64,000 bases of DNA from contig JAANYP010002800.1 in NCBI GenBank assembly GCA_020465985.1, positions 558,001 through 622,000 on the forward strand, in the 5' to 3' direction. Below, piece after piece: positions 32,669-44,400 of this stretch. The first letter of the stretch is position 1. Each line of letters opens with the position of its first letter. The stretch is from Centrapalus pauciflorus (Eukaryota > Streptophyta > Magnoliopsida > Asterales > Asteraceae). The notes under the pieces were generated by a model. It had not been told where the DNA came from. It saw nothing but the letters and a program-made list of their open reading frames with translations, and did not search any database. The translations under genes and the position numbers were made by a program.

Positions 32669-35600
32669 ATGTTGCAAATCGCTTCCCAAACACCCACCCA
32701 TCAATCAAACTCTTTCGACTCTCATTCGTCATCCCATACCCTGGTATCAAAACCAATCAAGTCAACTTCTGTTTCTAGACCAACACCATCTTCTCCCATC
32801 CCTGACACCAAATTGTTGAAATCTAAACACTGCCTAAATCTTTTAGACAACATTCACAGTTTTGATCCAAACACTATCAAAGTAAGTCATCCTGTGATTG
32901 TTGAAATACTAAAAGGCCATCCACTTGGATACTTACTCAAATACAAACCAACAATTCCTTTAATCTATTTGAATCAATTCTGGCATACGATAAAGTTTGT
33001 ACCTGATGCCGGTGACCATCACTTCAAAGTGACGATAGATCGGTGCAAAACGAAAATTACCTTGGCTAGACTCCGACACAACCTGATTCTGCCAAGATGA
33101 ACAACTCTGTACAGACCTCATAAGTCCGGGGTATACGAAGCCACTAACGAAGAGTTCAATGTTTCACCGAAATTGCTTAAATGGTGAATGGTATACACTA
33201 TTCAGAATTTTGAATAGATTTATGACCTCCAAACACACCGGAATTGATCGAGGAAGTGTTCATTGTCTGAGACTATTTAATGGAGTTGCGTACAACAAAC
33301 ATTATGACTTCGCGCAATGCATCTAGGAGGATTTAAAATAGGTGGTTCTAGCTAAGACCACAAACCGTTCGAGAAAGTTTTTCCCTCTCCAACGTTGCAT
33401 TCAGATCTTTAATCAGAGGAATTTCAATGGCAAATGAAAAGATCCCAAAGAGGACACATTCCCAAAATACCCAGATTATGTAATGATGAGCCTATATAGA
33501 GTTCAAGATGATCTCAATGCTAATATTTTGCCTATTCCTGAATCTCTTTTAAAATATGATGATGAAAATACGGAATGTGTGAGGTTATATCAAATAGACC
33601 ATGCTCCTGTGGAACCTCATCAATCGAGGCTTCCTGCCCCTCGATATTTAGGTGAGCAGGTACATCTACAAGGGGTTGATGTACAGGGTAACCTTGAGTT
33701 GATAGAGGAAGAAGGAATTGTGAGGGGAGGTGTGGGAGATTCTGATTCTGAACGTACCTTGTCTAATATTCAAGAAGGAGGTGATGAGGGTGATGATGAT
33801 GATGATGATGGTCATGATGATGATATTAATGTAGCTGAGACGAGAATTAAAAGATCTCAATCCGAGTGTCTACCTGTTCAAGAAGTTGATGAGGTGGTGA
33901 GAGTGAGTGTGAGGGAGTCCCAAACCACAGACAGCCGGGTAGCCACATCTGCTATTAGCTTTCCTTTGAGAGTTGACATTGAAGCAACCAGTACCCCACT
34001 GGGGACTGCACACCTGACCAGCCACTCATCTCCTTCTCAACAAGGAGTTGTTTCAATTCATCACAGGGATTTTGCACATAATCTATCCTGGGATCATTCG
34101 GATGCTACGGATAATGAAACAAGTACTCCTCTGTCCCAGTTTACATTTCTTGTACCACAAGTAATAGAACCAATACACGATAGGACACTCAAGTGGTTTC
34201 ATGTGTTGAAACAAGTACATAAGGACTACGTGTCCCTGAAGCAACAACTATTGTGTCGGAAGCATTTGTTGCTCCGCTGCATGAAGTAGTTGGAAATCCA
34301 ATCAGAGATACATCACTTCCAACTCTGAACGTAGGCCATGCAGATGTCCTTTTTACAAGTTCAAATGTCGTGACAACTAGAAGTCTAAGTGACCCAGGAG
34401 TTAGCTTGTTACCCTTTGTCACTGAGAAACGACTGAATGAAGCAATCTCTGGAGTCACTGAACAAATAAGAACTCAATATGTAGAGATGATGAGCCAATT
34501 GATAAATATTCAAAGACTATTGAAAGGAAAGGCAACTACTGAAGTTGACGAAGAAAACCAGACTTCCAACAATGACTTGAGAGATTATTGTGTGGAATAG
34601 TTTGACGTAATGAATGAAAGAATGAAAGGATTGGAGAACACAATTGTGAGTGCACTAGGTTCGTTATCTGAAAGGTTCTCAATTCTTGGGCCGACATGCA
34701 AATCCCAAGCTTCTGGTTCTAAAAGAAGATATAAGGATCATGATGATTCTGATGTTGCTCCTCATGAGGGGGAGAAGAGGAGAGAGCTTGGAGAGTCTGA
34801 TAATCAGCTTCTGTTATATGACGCAAAAGATATAGAATGTGGAGGTTCAGGAGAGGGAGGTGGCTCAAAATATGATCCAGTTTCTTCTCAAAGTGGGATG
34901 GGATTGATTCTTTATGAAGATGTTCTTAATCCTTTGAGTGTGCAATATGGTGTTTATTATAATTTTGATGAATATGAAGAATCTGACAAGGATGAAGAAG
35001 AAGAGGTGTTAAGAATATAAGTAGTGGAAAAAGTGATTGTTTTGCCTGAGCCTGAAGTGTTTGAGTATTCTGAAATGTCTATGAGACCAGAAAAGATTTT
35101 AGATGAAGAGGAGTTAGTAGAAGAAATTTTGATTGATGATATAACAATGCCAACGTTGAAAAGCCTGCGGTGATGGTGACTGTTAAGGAAGAAGAAGAAC
35201 CATTTACTGTGAGTGGGGTGCCTGAAACCCTAAAAGAAATGACAGAATTGGAAATGATGGATAGATTCTTTCAAAGCTACATTTTCGCTGAAGAATCAGA
35301 TAGACAACATTATCAGAGGTTTCCTGTCCAAGAAGTAGTACAGAAGTTATTAAGTGACATACTGAATCTACTCAATGAGGAAGAGGTCTGTAAGAAGAAG
35401 AAAGATAAGAAGCTTAAGTTGTCATATAAGCAGACTGCAAAGTTTATTAAGAAGCGGAACAGGCTTCCATTTTTGGAAGATCACTTGGAGAATAAGATTT
35501 TTTGTAAAAAGTATACTCCAATATCATTTTTGAAGCTCTTCAGAGTCATAGAGCCCAACATGTCGTACCTAGTCAATTATGCCCATTTTCTTCAGAATCA

Positions 35601-36263
35601 AGCTCAACCTGCAAAAGATGTGAGAATGGATCAAAGGATAGTTGAACTTAAAAGAATTGACAAAGAACGTTGTGTCAATATTTTCTATCCAACGTTCACA
35701 GTTACTAGAGCTGATGGAAAGACGTTCCAGTTCAACGAAGTAGATTTATTTAAGATTCATCTTGTAGACGTTGAAGATCTGTTTGATAAATTGTGCAGAA
35801 ATAAAAGAGAAGAAAACTGTAGATTTTCACTCAAAGAAATCTTTCATTTCATGCATACCAAGCTGGTATTAATGTCGATTGAAGATTTGCAAATTGGAGT
35901 TGATAGAGGTATGCATAAGATTAATGTCACTGCCCCTAACAGACACATCAAAGACATAGAGAAGCTCAAAGAATATCAAGTCATTCCTGGTAAACATCCA
36001 GTTGTCATCTACAAAGATAAAAATCAAGAGAAGAAAGCCATGCGAATGATCGAGCTTAACAAATACTCAGATGGTACTCTTCAAAACGTTATGACAGCAT
36101 TGAAGGGATTCTTGATGATGATGTTATGAGACGTTTAGAAGGTGGTGGCATGATTCCGTATGAAAGGAGATTAATCGTTGACTTCATGTCAGAAATTAAG
36201 TCAAGGTTGAAAAGCCGAAGGAGCATTCGAAGATTTGAAATGAATCTTGGCTTAAAAGACTGA
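32669..36263 (+). pseudogene. Element F third ORF (different sequence, same layout), broken
   Basis: A long decayed protein in the env position. The N-terminal part (32669-33100) has GHPLGYLLKYK and YLNQFWHTIK, functionally unassigned but arranged like the FWDHL domain of the A/B/C third ORF. The middle is acidic (an Asp-rich run near 33790) and Ser-rich with coiled-coil character (34250-35020). The C-terminal block (35170-36129) is rich in Lys and Glu, with MTELEMMDRFFQ and VDLFKIHLVDVEDL, a type I remember from Asteraceae hypothetical proteins. It ends near TGA 36261-36263. At least four frame changes. Confidence 0.72.
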
Positions 36264-36281
36264 AGATGGTTTACAATTCAT

Positions 36282-36294
36282 AAAAGGGGAAGAA
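36282..36294 (+). promoter_or_regulatory. Polypurine tract of F
   Basis: AAAAGGGGAAGAA directly before TGTTGGG of the F 3' LTR. Confidence 0.75.
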
Positions 36295-36605
36295 TGTTGG
36301 GTTTTACATTCGGTTTAGGAATGTAAAATTCAGGGGGGGGGGGGGGGGGATATTATAAATATCTAACACTTGTAAATGTATAAATAGGAGTCGGTTGTTT
36401 CTTTGTATGTACGAATTAGTACGAAATTAGTACGGATCAGATATTGAGCTTTGCTTTATGTGCAAGATAGTCATGAAATATTCTCTCAATTTCATGTAAT
36501 ATTGTCTCTGATCTAAATATAATCATTCGGTCATTGTTGATCTTATTGTGTTCTTATTGCTTAAATGATAATTATATTGTTTGATATTGAAATAACATTT
36601 ATACA
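36295..36605 (+). repeat. Element F 3' LTR
   Basis: Begins TGTTGGGTTTTACATTCGG after the purine tract. The right end is uncertain (a CA at 36596-36597 or at 36604-36605). It carries a run of 17 G (36333-36349) and a TATA box at 36379, 84 bp inside. No second copy is in the window. Confidence 0.7.
36379..36394 (+). promoter_or_regulatory. TATA-box region of F LTR
   Basis: TATAAATAGGAGTCGG, identical over 16 bases to the TATA region of the unrelated gypsy element D. Confidence 0.7.
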
Positions 36606-38627
36606 AAAAAAATATAAATTTTATAAATACCCCTATGGCCGGCCACCATAGGAGGTACACACTCACATTTGACTTTCATTTTCTTATCAGAAATGCCATG
36701 CACAATCAACATCACAACCTCCATCATCTTCAACTTACTTTGCAAGATCTTTACTCAACCTCCCATTCTCTTCATCATTTCATCACCTTTTCTTCTTCTA
36801 TAAATAAAAGACCGAATCTCACATTCATTTCCACACTAACAACCTGGAAAAACTCTATCTTTTCTCCTCTCTATATTCGGCCAACACACCTACACAACAC
36901 CAAAGTTTTCTTTTTCCTTTGTTCTTCAAGTCTTCAAATGTTTTTGGTGCAACAAAATTCAAGAATCTTTCTTTCTACACATTAGATTTCATTTCTTTTA
37001 TCAAAGTAAGTAAAAACTATCTTATTTACTTCTTTTATTTATGCTAAATATATGTCTTGCATAATATATAATCATCAACAACTACAATTTCATCAAAAGC
37101 TAAGTTTATGAACAACTAGTTTTTTTAAAGTTGTTACTAGAAATGTGATTATAAAAGTTTGAACACAAAATGTAGGCATAAATATTATAAAAGCAAGGTT
37201 TATAAATGTGTTTCATAACCTTTTATACATGTTGTTTTTGGATAAACAACAAGAATCACAAGTTGTTGCAAGGTTGTGAAATTCGGATTTTCCGGCAAAA
37301 ATATTACATCAACTTTGAAAAATCATAACTAACTGGAAACTTAACGAAATGAGGTGACTATTTTTCCAGAATTTAGATCTATGACTTAACTAAAGATCTG
37401 GATGTTTTCCTAATTTAATTTGGAGTTTTGAACCCCCAAATACAGTGTGAAGCTGAAAAGTCTAACAGCTCAATTGTTGCTTACATATGGGTTTTTGACA
37501 GACCTTTTCCCTAACCTAAATACCTTGAAAAATGACTGTTCTTATCTTGAAAATTACCTTGTATATAGCAGTTTCATGATTAAAAATATCAAAGCCTAAA
37601 TCATTTGGTAGCATGGTTAAAAACAACCTCAAATTAGACCGAAAAAAGTTCGCTAAATCCTGGAAATTCTTATAAATAAACTTGAACTTTCAAATGGGTT
37701 TTTGTCAATGGACTTTTTATGTTGGATGAATTAAAGTTTAAAAATCATCATACATGCATATTATCATTCAGAGGTCTTATTAATTCTGACATACCATTTA
37801 GGACTTGGTTAAGTCCTTCTGGACGTAGTTACAAGAACACTTCTCGATCATCACTTTTGCCATCGCTAATACGGTGAGTTTTCATAGCCCTATTTTTCCT
37901 TGTTCGTGTTATTTGGGGTGAGAATACATGCTCAACTTTTTCTATGGACACAAGTAGTTGAATCATTTTATGTGTTACATAAGGTTATTGTTCACCACTG
38001 CCCTCAATCATGAACCTTTAATTACTTCGTAAACGTGAATATTACAGATAGATCTATTTGGGATGACGCCCCCATCCGGGTTGGTCGCCCCAATTGTAAA
38101 CTGATGCATGATCATTTGACAATTCTTTTTATTATGTTGTTGGATACCACATAGAGAACTCAAAAGTTAAGTTTCGGGGTCATGAGAGTTATGGTAATAC
38201 TTAAACTATTGATTCGTTTATGTTTACAACTGAATGATATCTTGTGCTTTCCATACGTTGTCTATATTCATCGTGTAAACCTATGAGCTCACCAACTTTA
38301 TGTTGACGTATTTAGCATGTTATTCTCAGGACCATAAGGGCTACATTTCCGCACTCACGGCTATCGGTCAAATTTTGCAAGCTTTGGAGTCACGGAACAT
38401 TTTCAAAACAAATATAGGGATTTATTTGCATAACTAGATTATTAATTATTTTTGGTCATGTATTTTAATCTTCATTATTCGTGAACTCTTCTATTTTCAT
38501 GATTGTAAAACATTATTTTTAAGTTGTGTATTTCGAAAACATTCCATATAGTGGTCATTCATTATGATTGTGACTTTGTTTCTGTGACGTCATACCTCAT
38601 TTCCAAGCGGGGTATCGGGGTGTGACA
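36606..38627 (+). repeat. Element G: gypsy-type 5' LTR (left edge uncertain)
   Basis: Long non-coding LTR ending GGGTGTGACA at 38627, followed by a primer-binding site. It has a TATA-like TATAAATA at 36622-36629. The open stretch 36635-36985 is low-complexity leader sequence, not a credible gene. The left edge is set by the neighbouring F LTR; whether F inserted into G's LTR cannot be decided here. Confidence 0.6.
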
Positions 38628-38947
38628 GATTGGTATCAGAGCCATGGTTATAGTGAACTAGGTTGCATTAGTACCATAAACTGTAACTGTTATAAAACCT
38701 AAACTTTCTTGCTGTAAGTAACTAAAACAACTGTAAACATATGTATGGACCCTCATAACTGAAAAATGTTAAACTATACGGTTATTATCCTTTCTGACTC
38801 CGAGGATGAATACTCACCAATGGTCCAAGGAAACTAATGTGACACTGAGATATACTTTGGATCGGAAGACCATCAAGACCCAATCAATGATGAAGAAGAG
38901 GACCCTTTAGAAAATGAGCAAGCTAACTCTGGTACAACAGAACCAAT
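38628..38947 (+). pseudogene. Element G leader and possible start of gag
   Basis: Primer site TTGGTATCAGAGCC at 38630-38643, then a short leader. From about 38770 a broken acidic reading frame (LSDSEDEY..., then NDEEEDPLENEQ) may be the Gag N-terminus. Truncated by E at 38948. Confidence 0.5.
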
Positions 38948-41459
38948 TTGGCACATCCTTGCTTTAAACATGTTTGCTTAATCCTAGGAATAATAACAAC
39001 AGGCATAATATATCACAGTAAGGCTAAAGCTTGCATAAGTCTAAATAAAGTACTAAAATACAGTCATGCACTACACGTGCTACAAGGTGCGTTGCTAAAT
39101 TACTAAAACATCGCAATATAAATAAAAGCAGCTACCCAGATCCTAAGGCATCATAAAGCTATACCACAAGCTGAAAAGTGTGCTAAAGTCCTCTGGGTTG
39201 ATCAGAAAATAGACCTAAGCAGATGGTCCAGCTTGCTCTTTACGTTTTCCTGTAAAATTGTGAGTAGCAACTGTAAGCTAATTGCTTAGTGAGTTAACAG
39301 ATATTCATGATGCATGTAAAATATGTGGCGAAAGTGCCTATAAAGACTGTTATGCTTGCTTGCTTGCTTGCTTGCTTAATACCAAGAATTAATGCTTGCA
39401 CAATTGAGACATTTCACGCTGAAAGGAGATGCCACCACTAGGGGTTACCGCTGACAGATGATCAATCGGTGATGCGGGGCTAGCTACCCGCATAATGCTT
39501 GGGATTGTGGTGAGCATCGGAATTGCTTGCTCATATGTAAAATGCTTATTGAATGCAAAAAGAAATGCTCAAACAAGGCTTGCTGTATAATATGCAGAAT
39601 AATAAACAGATAGCAATCGATTATGCATATTTATTGATCAGATGTAAGATCCGGCTAAGCTGGGCACCGCCTGTACCACAGTGTTCGCCTTCACTCACAA
39701 AAGTCTATTAAATACCAAAGGAGGCATATAGAAGCAAATTATGTCTCAATTACTTAAAATACATGAAAACAAGAACAACTGTTACTCACAGTACTGAAAA
39801 TGCTTGCACTGGATTTTCTATGCTTTTAATTGCTCTGAAATGCTTGCACTTGCTTCTCTAGGCTTTAATATTGCTTTTTGGCTTTGGCTTTGCTTAACTG
39901 ATTTGAAAGTCTGCTATCTGGGCTTTGACACTTTTAAATAGACTTTAATACATTCTGGCACTGGCTTTAACTCATAACTCAACTATAAGCTTTAATTTAA
40001 TAACGAGGTTGCGATGATGTGCCTGTAATTTAATATTACAGAGTACATAACTAGTTAATATAACTTGCTTAAACTTTAAGGCTTTAGACCATAATTCTTT
40101 GCTAAATATTTTGTTGCTTTTAAATACAATTAACTTTGGTCATTGACCACTTAATTGTATTTATGGATGTCATTTCATTTAAACATAAACTATTTAAATT
40201 AGGCAAATATAAATATATATAACACATACATGAGACCATGAATTTTATGAATTAATTGTTTATGTTTCAACAATACCGAAACTTCAGTGGTTTCAGTAAT
40301 TTTCATATAGTTTCAGTATTTTATCAAGGTTTCGGTAGCTTCATTAGTTTCAGTAGAAAATGCACAATTTCAGTAGAAAGTACCGAAACCTTAGGAAGGT
40401 TTCGGTATTGAGAGTCTCGGTATATATGAGATTACCGAAACCTTATAGAGGTTTCGGTATTGTCTTTGGGTCTCAATCCTTTTCATTTCATGGTCTCGGT
40501 ACATACACATATATATAGTTTAGGTAGGTTTTTATATAGATAAAAAGGGGTTTCGGTATATGGTTTTCAACATCAAGCTCATACCGAAACCTTACAAGGT
40601 TTTGGTATTAAAGTAAATATTTTGGTACTAACTTGCAACACTGCACACACTTACACACATACTCCTTTCTCATTTTCAATCCATTTTAGCAAGCCATTTA
40701 GGAATAGTGTTGGTGATTTAAAGCTCAAAATGATGAACCGAAACTCATGTATGCTTCAAATCATGGCCGAAGGCCAAATGCTTCTTTATGGTTTCGATAT
40801 TACCGAAACTCATGAGGGTTTCAGTATTCTCTTTATGCCAGCCAACATATACGACTCACAGAGTATACAGTCACTTATATCACATAAATATAACATGCAT
40901 GCTTCTAATTTCAACTTCATAACACTAAATCTGGTTTGATTTCTAATATTATGAAATCAATTTGTGTTCTTGATAATCCAAGAACCGTACACTTTATATG
41001 AGTCAAACAAGTCATGAAAATTAGAATTACCTTATCAAATTTGTTGGATTTTGTTGCTTGTGTTTGCTTTCTTGTCGATATTCTTGATAAAATTTTGAAT
41101 TTCTCACCAAATTTTTGAGAATCTTTAGATGATGATGGTGATGAACCGTGGAGGAGAAGAAAAGGAGAAGAAGTGTGAGTTTTGAGTTGAGGATGAAAAT
41201 GAGCATTAAGCTTCTCATTTGGGGTTTTTATTTATTTGAAAGTTTCATCTTTTACACATTTGCCACCAATATTTTTATTTGTTCCATTTTATTTAAAATT
41301 GATGCTTTAATAAAACTCTTAGCATATAATTAACTTTAAAAAAATTATTTCCTACATTTAGTTGCATATATTTTAGCAATTAATTTCATTAATTCCACAA
41401 TTTCATCATAAAACGCAAATTGCAACATAAACGCAAGATTTACAAAACAGGGTGTTATA
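38948..41459 (-). repeat. Element E 3' LTR (2.5 kb, with a replaced middle)
   Basis: Plus strand TGGCACATCC to GGTGTTATA. The left portion, to about 40110, follows the D LTR (GCTT microsatellite near 39355, GATGCGGGGCTAGCTACCCG). From about 40110 to 41440 it is unrelated to D and instead carries an array of ACCGAAACC / GGTTTCGGTA words (40260-40850). Read on the element strand, an AAATAAAAACCCC TATA-like site near 41220-41235 and a CT-rich start region (about 41140-41190) precede this array. Confidence 0.82.
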
Positions 41460-44400
41460 GTATGAGCCCACCACGCTTGCACTTGGTCCTCAAAGTACCT
41501 AGGGCTCAAACAAATGCGGATATCGAACTCTCATGTCTTATTCAGATTCCCAGGTCTGGGAAGTTCCATGAGAAGTCCTCCATTGCACTAACACCATTGC
41601 CACCTCTCGATTCCTTAGCTTCTTCATCTTTGTCTCTAAAATAACCTTAGGCTCATCGCACTGCAGCTTTTCGTTGATCTTGTATGTCAGATGGTCGGCC
41701 CATTTTTCGCCTTCGTTTTCCTTACAATTCGTTAATTGCGAGACGTGAAACAAGGGGTGAATGTTGGATAGTTCATTCGGCAAATCCAAAAGATAGGATT
41801 GAGTTCCAACACGTTCGATGATCATGAAAGGACAAACGAATCGTGGTGCTAACTTGCCACGTTTGCCGAATCTGAACACGCCTTTCATCGGTGAGACCTT
41901 CAATACCACATAAGCATCCTTCTGAAATTCCGGTGGCTTATGGCGTCGGTCGTGATACGAATTTTGTCGAGACTGAGCAGTTTCCAGTCGCTGGCGAATG
42001 ATTCGAATCTTGTCGTTAGTCTGTTGAAGTAATTCGGGACCGGCGATTGGCACTTCGCCAGCTTCATGCCAACAAGTAAGCGTTCGGCACTTGCAACCGT
42101 ATAAAGCTTCAAAAGGTGCGGCTTCGATAGATGATTGATAACTGTTATTGTAAGAGAATTCAGCAAGAGGCAAGTAATCGTCCCAGTTACCACTAAACTC
42201 GAGAACACATGCCCGCAACATGTCTTCGAGTGTAAGGATTGTGCGCTCGCTTTGGCCATCAGGCTGTGGATGATACGCCGTGCTCATTCTGATCTTGGTG
42301 CCTAAACCTTCTTGTAATGCAGTCCAGAACCTCGAAGTAAATCAGCTGTCGCGATCGGAAACAATTGAAAGAGGCACACCGTGTCGAGTAACAATCTCGT
42401 CTATATAAGTCTTAGCCAGCTTCTCTAGTGAGTAATTCTCGCGAATCGGAATGAAGTGCGCGACTTTGGTTAAACGATCCACGATCACCCATATTGCATC
42501 GTGCTGTCTCCGCGTAGTTGGAAGCTTCGTCACAAAGTCCATTGTTATGTGATCGAACTTCCATTCAGGAATCGACAACGGTTAAAGACTGCCATACGGC
42601 TGTTGATGCTCCGCTTTGACTAGCCAACAAGTAACACAATTCTCCACATGCTGACCCACGTCTCTTTTCATACCAGGCCACCAATATTCAGCTTTTAGAT
42701 CGTTGTACATCTTGGTGCTGCCGGGATGTAAAGAAAAGTTCGAGCAATGCGCTTCTGAGAGTATCTTCTGTCGTATATCTCCAAATTTCGGAACCCAAAC
42801 ACGATTCTTGAAGAGCTTTAAGCCATGAGGACTACCGATTAAGAATTGAAGTTGCCCTTTCATGTCTTCAGAGTTGAGGTTTTCTTCTTTCAAGGCTTCA
42901 GCTTGGGAAATAAGAATTTCATCGATCAGAGTAGATGAAAATGAAGTATGAGTCAGAGTATAGAGGAATTTCTCGGAATACGATTTTCGACTCAATGCAT
43001 CGGCCACCACATTTGCTTTGCCAGGGTGATACAGAATTTCACAGTCATAGTCTTTGATGAGTTCCATGGAGCGTCGCTGGCGCATGTTGAGCTCCATCTG
43101 ACTGAAAATGTATTTAAGACTCTTTTGATCGGTATATAACTGGCATTTGGTGCCGTAGAGGTAATGACGCCATGTTTTTAATGCGAAAGTCACAGCAGCA
43201 AGTTCAAGGTCATGAGTCGGCTGACTCTTTTCATGATTCTTGAGTTGGCGAGAAGCATATGCTATGACTCTGCCTCTTTGCATCAGAACACACCCAAGCC
43301 CTTGATATAAAGCATCGCTGAAGACCACAAAGTCTTCATTGCCTTCGGGTAAGGCCAGAATAGGTGCTTCGGTGAGTTTCTGCTTTAAAGTTTGGAACGC
43401 GTTCTCTTGAGCTTCTTCCCAAATAAAGGGAATGTTCTTGCGAGTAAGTGAAGTAAGAGGCACGGCTAATTTAGAGAAGTCCTTAATGAATCGATGGTAG
43501 TAACCCGCCAATCCCAAGAAACTTCGGATCTCAAGAACTGATTTGGGAGCTTCCCAATTCTGAATGGCTTCAATTTTAGAAGGATCTACAGTGATTCCTT
43601 CACCGGATATCACGTGTCCAAGAAATTGTATCTGATAAGATACAAGATTTACAAGTTAACGCTGAGCATGAAAATTACAGAAAAGATAAACTTAAAGTGA
43701 ATAAATCGAGATCGTGAGCACCTGTCGCAACCAAAATTCGCATTTAGAGAACTTGGCGTAAAGTCGCTCCTTGCGCAGCAACTCTAGATGTTCTCTAAGA
43801 TGCACAGCATGCTCAACTTTGGATTTCGAGTGGATGAGAATATCGTCTATAAAGACAATAACAGACTTGTCAAGCATTGGCCTACAAACACGGTTCATTA
43901 GATCCATGAATGCCGCAGGAGCGTTTGTAAGACCAAAGGTCATAACAAGAAACTCGTAATGCCCGTATCTGGTACGGAAAGCTGTTTTGGAAACATCTTC
44001 TTCACGAACTTTGACCTGATGATACCCAGATCTGAGATCGATCTTTAAGAAATAGCTGGCTCCTTGTAGTTGGTCGAAAAGATCATCTATTCTCGGCAAC
44101 GGATATTTGTTCTTTATTGTTACCTTGTTCAACTCCCTACAATCAATGCACATCCGGAGAGTCCCATCTTTCTTCTTAACGAATAGAACAGGAGCTCCCC
44201 AGGGAGATGAACTTGGTCTTATAAGCCCTTTGTCAAAAAAAACTCTTGCAATTGCTTCATCATTTCTTGCATCTCAGCAGGTGCAAGTCGATATGGGGCT
44301 CGAGCAATCGGTGCCGCGCCTGGCACTAAACCAATTCTGAACTCCACCTGACGGTCTGGTGGAAGTCCAGAGATATCCTCAGGAAAGACATTGGGAAACT

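Noticed and set aside
36635..36985. 116-residue ORF after F as a possible host gene
   Set aside because: His/Ser/Leu-rich low-complexity frame inside a gypsy-type LTR leader just after a TATA box; no domain and no plausible codon pattern.
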